Assembly (NCBI GenBank): GCA_963775975.1
Contig: CAVZKX010000002.1
Location: forward strand, 4,092,001-4,156,000
Source: JANXQG01 sp963775975
GTDB taxonomy: Bacteria; Planctomycetota; Planctomycetia; Pirellulales; Thermoguttaceae
Length of the DNA stretch: 64,000 nt
Direction of reading: 5' to 3'
The notes below the pieces were generated by a model. It did no database searches, was not told where the DNA came from, and saw only the letters and a program-made list of their open reading frames with translations. This document shows positions 30,114 to 37,955 of the stretch, in pieces. Numbering within the stretch: the first letter of the stretch is position 1; every line of letters starts with the position of its first letter. The position numbers and the translations under genes are program-made.

Positions 30114-30707
30114 GGCGAACTTTCTACTGTCTCGGCTGGCAGGCAGCAGTTTACTTTTCTTGTTTTCGTTCTACTTTCCGCGTTCCTGCAGTCGCCTGAT
30201 CCTCCACGAGCACGGTCGGCGGCATCTTTTCGTCGCCGGCAAGATCGATCGTGATTTGTTTATCGACGGCTCGGCGCGAAATCCGCTTGCCATCCACGCC
30301 GACGGTGATTACTTGGTCCCCGTTTGTGGGCAGCGTCACTCGCGCGTTGCCGGTTCGGGCGACCGCCCACAGAATCCAGACTCGACCGGCCCTTGGCTGT
30401 TCGCCGTCGAGGTGCCGCGTAGACGGTGGCCCGGCCGTTCATTGCCTTTACGTCGGCCTCAGCCGGGCGCATGGGGAAAGGGCAGGGCAAGGATTCAATG
30501 TAGCCGCGCACCGCCGCCCTCTCCCGCGCCGAGGCGTCCATGACGCAGACCTTGCGAACCCCGGCCGCGAAGGCGCGTGACGGCACACGGAGAGTGCCGG
30601 ATACATTTCGCCCCGCTAGGGTCCATTGCAAAACGCGGACATTTAGTGTAAGGTAATGTGCCGTTTGGCTCTGCTCGATGGAAAGGCATACCGTAGGGAG
30701 TAGTGAA
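30114..30707. other. Gap holding a degraded minus-strand fragment
   Basis: No intact gene. The minus strand carries broken coding-like sequence (see 30151-30660), and the ribosome site GGGAG for the next gene lies at 30695-30699. Confidence 0.5.
30151..30660 (-). pseudogene. Possible remnant of a C-terminal domain, frame-broken
   Basis: Read from 30660 down, one minus-strand frame gives LTLNVRVLQWTLAGRNVSGT then KVCVMDASARERAAVRGYIE and VKAMNGRATVYAAPRR. It then appears to continue in another frame as VWILWAVARTGNARVTLPTN, then GDQVITVGVDGKRISRRAVD, and stops at 30151. The composition and alternating hydrophobic pattern look like a beta-rich domain of a secreted enzyme, but there is no start, and at least one frame change occurs. 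It might instead be a chance frame. I do not recognise the family. Confidence 0.3.
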
Positions 30708-32811
30708 ATGTTGCCGTTGAACTTGTTTCGAGTTTTTGCAATCACCGCCGGACTCTGCGGGTTGGCGACGTTATCCGCTTGGGCGGCCGGTGATGCGGCC
30801 ACGTCCGCCGATGCCGCAAAGTCCGTGAAGGCCCCGCCCGCCGACGTCCCCACCTCTATTTACGGCGACCCCCAGGCGCCAGCCAAAATGAAGTTCCTGC
30901 GGGAACAGATGGAAAGTAAGCTGCAAAGCCAGCGGGCGGCCGGCTACTTTGGCGTTTGGCGGAGCTATCTCGCGGAGAGATTGCAGCAGACGGCCGGGAG
31001 CTATACGGGGTCGGAAGTGACTGGCCTTGGCCGCTTGACTGCCTACGAGCACATGATGCGCGATCCACTCGATGCCCCCGTGGAAGCCGAAAAGTTCACC
31101 CGCGAATTGCACAAGGCGATCGTCGACGACCCATCGGGCTTGGGACCGGCGCTGGCCACCGCCGCAAAGAGCCTCGATCTTGGCGAACGCAAGGTCAGGG
31201 AGTTTGCGAAAGTCTCATCGCCCGAGCAGGCTTTGACTGTGGTGAAAAAGGCCCTCGAAGAAGCCCGCCTGGCTCACGCCAAAGCGCTCGCTCCGCTCAG
31301 CAAGGCCGAGCTTGGCACGCTGGCCCGCGAACTCTATCCGGTGATGGTGTCGCAGAACGAGGCCGGCCACACGCTGAATGACAACGCCCGCGGCCGGATG
31401 CTGGTCGACCTGATCGAAAAGATGGACCGCCTGGCCCTCATCGAGGCCGCCGAAGCGATCGTCCCCTTATCCGATCCCAAATTACTCGATCAGCTCAAGG
31501 AGTATCCCGCCGACGGCACGGTCGCCGTCGAAGGCGTCGACGGCCGCGTCATCGCCAAAATCGATACACCAGCGGGCGCGATCCTCATCGGCGGGAAGGA
31601 GCCGAAGACCTACCGGCTCGATGAAATGAAAGATGTCGCCGTGGTGATCGATTTGGGCCACGGCAACACGTACGAGGAGGGATCGACTTCGCTCGATCGG
31701 CCGGTGGTCGTCATTCTGAACACAGGCGGCGGCAATATTTTTCGCGGCCGCAAGCCCGGCATCCAAGGCGCGTCCATGCTGGGCGTTTCGATGGTGGTCA
31801 ACCGCGAGGGGAACAACTCCTACCAGGCCGGCGACCTCGCCCAGGCGTCGGCGATCGCGGGCGTCGGAATGATCGTCGAACATGGCGGGAAAAACACCTA
31901 TCGGGGCGTCCGCCGCGTACAGGGACAGGCGCTCGGCGGCGTGGGTATCCTCATCGGCCGCGGCGGCGAGAACGATTATCACGCGGCCATGTGGGCCCAG
32001 GGTTTTGGGGCTCCACTCGGTTTCGGACTGTTGGAGGACACCGCCGGCCACGATCACTACTATTGCGGCGGCCTCTACCCCACTTCCTACAAGCATCCCC
32101 CGAAAAAATCGATCCCGGCAACGCCCGGCTACGAAGGTTTCGGGCAAGGCGTGGGGGCCGGCATCCGGCAGGTGGGCGACGGCGGCGTCGGCATCATTCT
32201 CAACGGCGGCGGCCATAACGTCTATGAGTTCGATTACCTCGCCCACGGCGGCGGTTATTGGTGCGGTATGGGATTCGCGCGCGACTTCGGCGGCAACAGT
32301 CAGCGGCTGATCGCGCGGAAGGCATTCTACGGCGGCCCGCGCACCGAGCAGCTCTATCAGCGCTTCGGCTGCGGCTGGGGCTGCCATTATGCGGCCGGCT
32401 TCTGCATTGACGACGGCGGCAACAGCCTCTACGAAGGGACGATCATGGGGGCCGGCATGGGCTGGGATTGTTCCATCGGCGCGCTGTTGAGCTTAGGCGA
32501 AAAAGACCACATTACGACGACTGGCGGCCTGACCCAAGGCGTCGGCGCAGGCCAGCCTCGGCCTTATTTATCACTATGGCAACGACGCGGTATACGAAGG
32601 CGGCGATCCAGCCTACGCGCCGCCGGGCATCAGCTACCACAAGTACCCGGCCTGCGGCGGCAACTTCAGCTTCGTGATCAACGAAAAGGGCACCAGCACC
32701 TTCAGCTTCGGCGGCCAGCAGCCGACGCGCCTCGAGCCCGAAGCGGGCGGCCCGCCCGACCGGCCGGAGCGGCGCGGCCTTTTTGGCCGGCGGTTTGACG
32801 ACCAGCGATGA
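30708..32811 (+). CDS. Secreted glycine-rich repeat protein of unknown function (one frame break near 32550)
   Basis: ATG 30708 follows GGGAG (30695-30699) and opens a signal peptide (NLFRVFAITAGLCGLATLSAWA). The first 300 residues are helical and charged. From about residue 310 on the protein repeats a motif of the type GGGNIFRG, NREGNNSYQAGDLAQASAIAGVG, HGGKNTYRGVRR, and RGGENDYHAAMWAQGFG, which suggests a right-handed beta-helix or similar solenoid. The first frame degenerates after TQGVGAGQ; removing one G at 32550-32551 gives AASLGLIYHYGNDAVYEGG and runs to a stop at 32809-32811 (700 residues). No enzyme motif is visible, and neighbours give no strong clue. Confidence 0.72.
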
Positions 32812-32819
32812 GGGAACGG

Positions 32820-32937
32820 AAATGACGAATGCCGAAATTCAAATGACGAAAGAAATTCAAAGCTCGAATGACGAAGGGCGGACTGTTTTGGTCATTTGAA
32901 TTTCGTCATTGTTTCGACATTCGTCCTTCGACATTCA
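32820..32937. repeat. Imperfect palindrome of AATGACGAA words
   Basis: AATGACGAATGCCGAAATTC and its continuation on the left pair with ATTTGAATTTCGTCATT on the right, so the 118-bp segment folds on itself. It begins a few bases after the glycine-rich protein gene and may act as a terminator. Confidence 0.65.
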
Positions 32938-32996
32938 TGGTCTTCTCCCGTTCGTCTCCGTGATAACCTCCGCACACGCGGGGACGGAAAGTTTTT

Positions 32997-33045
32997 CACG
33001 CCAAGGCGCAGAGGCGCAAAGGGTTTTTCTTTGCGGCTTGGCGTG
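32997..33045. repeat. Palindromic CGCCAAGGCGCAAAG-word repeat
   Basis: CACGCCAAG (32997-33005) pairs with CTTGGCGTG (33037-33045), and GGCGCAAAG pairs partly with CTTTGCGGC across a T-rich centre. Sequence of this wording is a common intergenic palindrome in several phyla. It lies between convergent genes. Confidence 0.65.
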
Positions 33046-33090
33046 AGGTTGATTCGCGTGGAATTTCGGAGGCAAGCGCGTGACCTTGGT

Positions 33091-33417
33091 CTACTGCAGC
33101 TTTTGGTCACAGCGCGGGCAGATGCGGGTCAGAACCGAATTCTCTCGACTGCAATTTGGACAGGGGACTTTGACGGATGCTGCCTTCGTCTCAGCAATTG
33201 TCTCCGCCTCGTCTTTATGCCGGCGATAGAGACTGCGGCCCGAAAAAAACAAAGCGGCAATTTCTATCGGCAGCAAGGCGACGAGAAGAAAATCGACCGT
33301 TCCACGAGCCTCAAATAGAGTCGCCAAGGTGCCCGCAACGGCCGCTAGCGCGATAAGAAAAACCTTAAACGTGATTCCTATTGCATAAACCTCGCCACGG
33401 TTCCGCACTGGCATCAT
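33091..33417 (-). CDS. Small membrane protein with C-terminal zinc ribbon
   Basis: The 108-residue frame starts at ATG on the minus strand (33417). Two hydrophobic helices (about residues 15-35 and 40-58) are followed by a charged stretch and a zinc-ribbon-like end, VPCPNCSRENSVLTRICPRCDQKL, with a CPNC...CPRC pair. The pattern is that of small zinc-ribbon membrane proteins of unknown function, and the regular domain order argues for a real gene. No partner gene is adjacent; it points toward the glycine-rich protein gene across a repeat-rich gap. Confidence 0.6.
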   Translation of the reverse strand: MMPVRNRGEVYAIGITFKVFLIALAAVAGTLATLFEARGTVDFLLVALLPIEIAALFFSGRSLYRRHKDEAETIAETKAASVKVPCPNCSRENSVLTRICPRCDQKLQ

Positions 33418-33934
33418 CGGTGGGCTTTCCTAAAGCGAGTGCCCTTGCCCCGGCCAGCCACGACGCACGCGGTCGGCGGTCGAAACACGCCTCGCGGGGT
33501 TGGCATCATTTTAATGGGTGAATTGGCGTTCGACAACGCATTCAACACGAGACTAACGCGAAAATGGCGAAACGGTGGAAACGCGAAAGGAAGCGTCACG
33601 CCCAAAACCCTTCGCGCTTTCGTACTTTCGCGCTTTCGCGATTCTCGGCCGGGAAAATCCATGGCCCCTCGAATTTCTCCTGCCAACTACGAATCGCCAC
33701 GATCCTTTTGTCGCAGACAAGCATATGGCTCGCCACCCCCTCGTCGGCGGCATCGGGAACTATTGCGAATTCAAACTCGTCCAACAAGTCGCCAATATTC
33801 CCCGGCAGGCACTTCCTGAAATGATTAAACTGGCAATTGCTTGCCCCGCACGTGGGATACAGTTATATTGGCTCGCTAGGGACGCCTTGAGTAACTACGC
33901 TTGATATTCACCAAGGGATATAGGAGTTCGTGGC
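33418..33934. other. Gene-free region before the second MoxR cluster
   Basis: Open frames here are short and mutually overlapping; none looks like a protein. At about 33596-33655 there is a word repeat of TTTCGCGC / CTTTCGTA units whose left neighbour (about 33556-33590) carries the inverse words GCGAAA. The ribosome site GGAG (33923-33926) for the MoxR gene is at the right end. Confidence 0.5.
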
Positions 33935-34960
33935 ATGTTGGAAACGGTGGCATCTCCCGAACGGCATCTTAGCGACAACGACATCGAGGCCGTCGATGAT
34001 CTTCGCGGCGTTTACAACCGCCTCAGGCAAGAGCTTGGCTGCGTGATCGTTGGAAATCGCAACGTCATCGAGCGGTTGTCGATTTGCCTCTTCGCCCGCG
34101 GGCATGCCTTGCTGATGGGCGTGCCGGGGCTGGCCAAGACGTTGTTGGTCAGCAAGGTAGCTGAGACGATGTCGCTCAAGTTCAGCCGCATCCAATTTAC
34201 GCCCGACTTGATGCCGATGGACATCACCGGGACGGACATCCTTCAAGACCAGGCCGGCGGGAGGCGCGATTTCGAGTTTGTTCATGGCCCGGTGTTCGCG
34301 AACATCGTGTTGGCCGACGAAATCAACCGGGCGCCCCCCAAGACGCAGGCGGCGATGCTGGAAGCCATGCAGGAATACAAGGTTACGGCGATGGGCAAGA
34401 CGATGCACTTGGACCTGCCGTTTCTGGTCTTGGCGACGCAGAACCCGATCGAGCAGGAAGGCACGTATCCGCTGCCGGAGGCTCAGCTCGACCGCTTTAT
34501 GTTCCTGATCGAATTGGACTATCCGTCGGAGGAGGACGAGATCGAGATTGCGCGAACGACGACCGGCGACGCGCTGCCGAAGTTGAACCACCTCTTGACG
34601 GCCGATCAGATCATTGCGCATCAGACGCTCGTCCGCCGCATCCCGGTTCCAAGCCACATTTACGAGTACGCCACGAAGCTCGTGCGCCGCACCCGGCCGA
34701 AGGACCCGACTGCACCTGCCTGGCTGAAGCCCTTGGTGTCATGGGGGGCCGGGCCTCGCGCCGTGCAGAACCTGATTCTCGGCGGCAAGGCGCGGGCGGC
34801 GCTCTTGGGCAGCTACATGGTCCGCTTGGAGGACATTCAGGAAGTGGCCGCCTCCGTGCTGACGCACCGCGTGATCACCACGTTCACGGCCCAGGCCGAA
34901 GGGATCGGGGCCAAAGAGATCGTGAAAAGGTTGTTGGAGGAAACCAAGATTGAAGGATGA
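33935..34960 (+). CDS. MoxR-family AAA+ ATPase
   Basis: The 341-residue protein starts at ATG 33935, eight bases after GGAG. Walker A is GVPGLAKT (62-69), Walker B IVLADEINRAPPKTQAAMLEAM, then LVLATQNPIEQEGTYPLPEAQLDRFMF (sensor I and MoxR signature), and the lid motif SWGAGPRAVQNLILGGKARAAL. The set is complete and unbroken. MoxR ATPases remodel or activate VWA-domain proteins at the membrane. The following DUF58, BatA-like and VWA genes are the expected partners. This is the second MoxR gene of the window. Confidence 0.96.
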   Translation: MLETVASPERHLSDNDIEAVDDLRGVYNRLRQELGCVIVGNRNVIERLSICLFARGHALLMGVPGLAKTLLVSKVAETMSLKFSRIQFTPDLMPMDITGTDILQDQAGGRRDFEFVHGPVFANIVLADEINRAPPKTQAAMLEAMQEYKVTAMGKTMHLDLPFLVLATQNPIEQEGTYPLPEAQLDRFMFLIELDYPSEEDEIEIARTTTGDALPKLNHLLTADQIIAHQTLVRRIPVPSHIYEYATKLVRRTRPKDPTAPAWLKPLVSWGAGPRAVQNLILGGKARAALLGSYMVRLEDIQEVAASVLTHRVITTFTAQAEGIGAKEIVKRLLEETKIEG

Positions 34961-35015
34961 AAGCCGGAGGTCAGAGGTCAGAAGTTTGATCTCCGACCTC
35001 AGACCTCTGACCCCT
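34960..35015. repeat. Palindromic AGGTCAG-word repeat between operon genes
   Basis: GGAGGTCAGAGGTCAGAAG (from about 34967) pairs with GACCTCAGACCTCTGACC (about 34994-35012). It fills the space between the MoxR stop and the DUF58 start and leaves the DUF58 ATG without any visible ribosome site. Confidence 0.7.
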
Positions 35016-35022
35016 GCCCCCT

Positions 35023-35934
35023 ATGTTCCCCGACCGCCAGACTCGCAGTTTTCTCGATCCGCGGGCGATTGCCCGGTTGGCCGCGGTTCCACTTTGTGCC
35101 CGCTGGCCGATGTTGGGTGGCGTGTCCGGGCGGCATGCCAGCCCGCACCGGGGCGCGAGCGTCGAGTTCGCCGAGTACCGCAAGTATGTCCCCGGCGACG
35201 ACTTGCGTCGGCTGGACTGGCGGGCCTACGGCCGCTCCGATCGCTTCTACCTGAAGGAGTTCGAAGCCGATACGAACCTTCGCTGCTGCATCGTGCTGGA
35301 CACGAGCGGCTCGATGGATTTTGGATCGGACGGCACGACGAAGATCCAATATGCCCGTAAGCTCGCCGGGGCCTTGAGCTATCTGGCCGTGCAGCAGGGC
35401 GACGCCGTGGGTTTGTACTGCGTGGCCGGCGGCATCGTCAAGAACATCCCGCCCCGCCGCAATCCGGCCCACTTGATGAATGTTTTCGACGTGCTTGAAA
35501 AAGCCCAGCCCGGCGGGCAGACGCAGCTCGTGCCCGTGCTGCACGAACTGGCGGAAACGGTCGACGAGCGGGCACTGATCGTCATCATCTCGGATCTGTT
35601 CGTCGAGCCCGCCGAGTTGCGCCGCTGCTTCGAGCACTTGCGGTTCCGCAAGCACGACGTGGCAGCGTTCCACTTGTTGGATCGGCGCGAGATTCGTTTC
35701 GATTTCCAGCGGCCGATGCGGTTTCTCGACATGGAGGGCGGCCCTTCGATCTTTGCCGAGCCGAATGACATCGCTGATCGATATCAGAAGGCGATCGGGG
35801 CGTACTTGAACGACATGCGGACGCTCACGCTGGAATTGGCGATCGACTACCACCGCCTCAGCCTCGACGAGGACTATGAGAAAGCACTGATGCGGTTTCT
35901 CGTCGGACGAACCCGGATGAAGGGCAAGCGATAA
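35023..35934 (+). CDS. DUF58 domain protein
   Basis: The 303-residue protein is intact, unlike the DUF58 of the first cluster. It carries GASVEFAEYRKYVPGDDLRRLDWRAYGRSDRFYLKEFE, the family core, and a VWA-like metal site IVLDTSGSMDFG (D.SGS). The start at ATG 35023 is the first usable one, but the upstream CCCCTGCCCCCT has no ribosome site because a palindromic repeat lies there. An unleadered or coupled start, or a longer N-terminus, is possible. It overlaps the BatA-like gene by one base (TAATG). Expected to work with the MoxR ATPase just upstream. Confidence 0.9.
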   Translation: MFPDRQTRSFLDPRAIARLAAVPLCARWPMLGGVSGRHASPHRGASVEFAEYRKYVPGDDLRRLDWRAYGRSDRFYLKEFEADTNLRCCIVLDTSGSMDFGSDGTTKIQYARKLAGALSYLAVQQGDAVGLYCVAGGIVKNIPPRRNPAHLMNVFDVLEKAQPGGQTQLVPVLHELAETVDERALIVIISDLFVEPAELRRCFEHLRFRKHDVAAFHLLDRREIRFDFQRPMRFLDMEGGPSIFAEPNDIADRYQKAIGAYLNDMRTLTLELAIDYHRLSLDEDYEKALMRFLVGRTRMKGKR

Positions 35935-37955
35935 TGTTCCTACAGCAATTCATGTTGTTGGCATTACCGCTGGCTGCGCTGCCGGTAATCATCCACCTAA
36001 TCAACCAGCGCCGCTACCAGACGACGCGTTGGGGCGCGATGATGTTCCTCCTCGCGGCCCAGCGGATGTCGCGCGGCTATGCCCGGCTGCGGCAATGGCT
36101 GATCCTGCTATTCCGCGTCTTGGCCGTGACGACCTTGATCCTGGCCGTGGGCCGGCCTTTGGCCAGCGGCATGTTAGGACTGGCGGCGGGAGGCAAAGCC
36201 GATACGACGATCATCCTTCTGGACTCTTCTCCCAGCATGCAGCAGCTCGACGCTGGGAGCGGCGAGTCGAAGCTCGATGCTGGACGCCGGCAACTGTCCA
36301 ACGCGCTCGCCACGCTCGGTTCCTCGCGCTGGGTGTTGATCGACAGCATGACCAATCAGCCGCGCGAGCTTCCATCGCCCGGCGCGCTGATGGACGTTTC
36401 CTGCGCGAAGCCGACGGGCGCCGAAGCGGACCTTCCCGCGATGCTCGAAGCCGCGCGGACCTACATCCGAAATAATCATGCCGGGCGAACCGAAATTTGG
36501 ATCTGCTCCGATCTTCGCGAGAACGATTGGCGCGCCGACAGCGGCCGATGGCGGACCCTCCGCGAGAGCTTTTTGGAACTTGCCCAGGGCGTTCGCTTTC
36601 ATTTGCTGGCATATCCCCAGACCGCGCCGGGCAATACGGCAGTGCGAGTCACCGGCGTACGTCGGCAGCAATCGGGCGAGAAAACCGAGCTATTGATTTC
36701 GCTTGTCTTGTCGCGCGAAGGGCAAGTGGAAGGTAAAGCTACTATACCGGTGGAATTCGAGATCGAAGGCGCCCGATCTCAGGTAAACGTCGAGATGACC
36801 GGATCGCAATACGAGCTGAAGGATTACCGCATCGCCTTGGAGGGCAAACGAGAGCGGGGCCGGGGACAGGTTTCGATTCCCGCCGATGCGAATCCGGCCG
36901 ACAATCATTTCTTTTTCGCCTTCGACAAACCGGCGCCGCGGCACGCGATTATCGTCTCCGAAGATTCGCAGGCGGCGTTGCCCTTGCAGTTGGCGGCGTC
37001 CATATCGCCCGATCCGGCATTCGCCTGTACGGCGGAAGTGGTTCCGCTGGAACAATTGTCGGGCGTTGCCTGGGAAAAAACGTCGTTGCTCATCTGGCAG
37101 GCCCCCTTGCCGCAGGACAGCGCCGCGAAGCTTGTGAAGGCGTTCGTCGAGAGTGGCGGGCAAGTGATTTTCCTTCCGCCGCAAAAAGCTGGCGGCCCCG
37201 GCGCGTCGGGATTCCTCGGCGCCCAATGGGGCGCATGGGCGGGCGGCGAGGAGGAATCGCCGGTGGAAACTTGGCGCGGCGACCAGGACCTGTTCGTACA
37301 TACCTTGAGCGGCCAGTCGCTGCCGGTCGGCGACTTGAAAGTCCGGCGGCATTGTGCGCTCTCCGGCGAAATAACGACGTTGGCTTCGTTGCACGGCGGT
37401 GCGCCGCTGCTTGCGAAGGTGCCCACGGAGCATGGCGGCGTCTACTTTTTGACGACCACACCCGCGCCAAGCGACTCCTCGCTCGCGGCCGATGGCGTTG
37501 TTCTCTATATCACTATGCACCGAGCGATGGATACCGGCGCGGCCGTGCTCGGCAACACGCGCGACCTCGTCGCCGGCCGTGCGCCCGCCGACATTTCTGC
37601 TCAATCCTGGCAGCGCCTGGAGGGCGATGAAAACACCCTCTCGACCGAGTATCCCTACGTCCCTGGCGTTTACCAGGCGGGCGACCGGTTGCTGGCCGTC
37701 AACCGTGCGGCCGTTGAAGACCAGGCCGCGGTGCTCAACGACGAACGCGTGGCCGGCCTTTTCCACGGCCTCGATTTTTCCCGCGTGGATCACACCGCGG
37801 GCAGTTCGAAGTCGCTGGTGGAGGAGATCTGGCGGCTATTCCTGCAGGCCATGATCGTGGCGATGATAGTTGAAGCTGTGCTCTGCCTGCCCAAGCTGCG
37901 TGCTAAAGCGGCAGTTGTTAAGGAGGGATTTGCCAAGGAAGGAGTTGCTGCGTGA
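35934..37955 (+). CDS. BatA-like membrane protein with VWA domain
   Basis: The 673-residue protein begins with the BatA signature: helix (LLALPLAALPVIIHLIN), then RRYQTTRWGAMMFLLAAQRMS and a second helix (WLILLFRVLAVTTLILAVG). The VWA metal site is complete: ILLDSSPSMQQ. A further beta-rich region and an amidotransferase-like segment (LLIWQAPLPQDSAAKLVKAFVESGGQVIFLPP) follow, and a C-terminal membrane helix (FLQAMIVAMIVEAVLCL). Domain order matches the BatA-like protein of the first cluster, so the two are paralogous. It overlaps the next gene by four bases (GTGA). Client proteins are unknown. Confidence 0.88.
   Translation: MFLQQFMLLALPLAALPVIIHLINQRRYQTTRWGAMMFLLAAQRMSRGYARLRQWLILLFRVLAVTTLILAVGRPLASGMLGLAAGGKADTTIILLDSSPSMQQLDAGSGESKLDAGRRQLSNALATLGSSRWVLIDSMTNQPRELPSPGALMDVSCAKPTGAEADLPAMLEAARTYIRNNHAGRTEIWICSDLRENDWRADSGRWRTLRESFLELAQGVRFHLLAYPQTAPGNTAVRVTGVRRQQSGEKTELLISLVLSREGQVEGKATIPVEFEIEGARSQVNVEMTGSQYELKDYRIALEGKRERGRGQVSIPADANPADNHFFFAFDKPAPRHAIIVSEDSQAALPLQLAASISPDPAFACTAEVVPLEQLSGVAWEKTSLLIWQAPLPQDSAAKLVKAFVESGGQVIFLPPQKAGGPGASGFLGAQWGAWAGGEEESPVETWRGDQDLFVHTLSGQSLPVGDLKVRRHCALSGEITTLASLHGGAPLLAKVPTEHGGVYFLTTTPAPSDSSLAADGVVLYITMHRAMDTGAAVLGNTRDLVAGRAPADISAQSWQRLEGDENTLSTEYPYVPGVYQAGDRLLAVNRAAVEDQAAVLNDERVAGLFHGLDFSRVDHTAGSSKSLVEEIWRLFLQAMIVAMIVEAVLCLPKLRAKAAVVKEGFAKEGVAA

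Noticed and set aside
33439..33904. Overlapping short open frames before the MoxR gene
   Set aside because: Three frames on each strand are open by chance over a TTTCGCG word repeat; none has a convincing start or domain.
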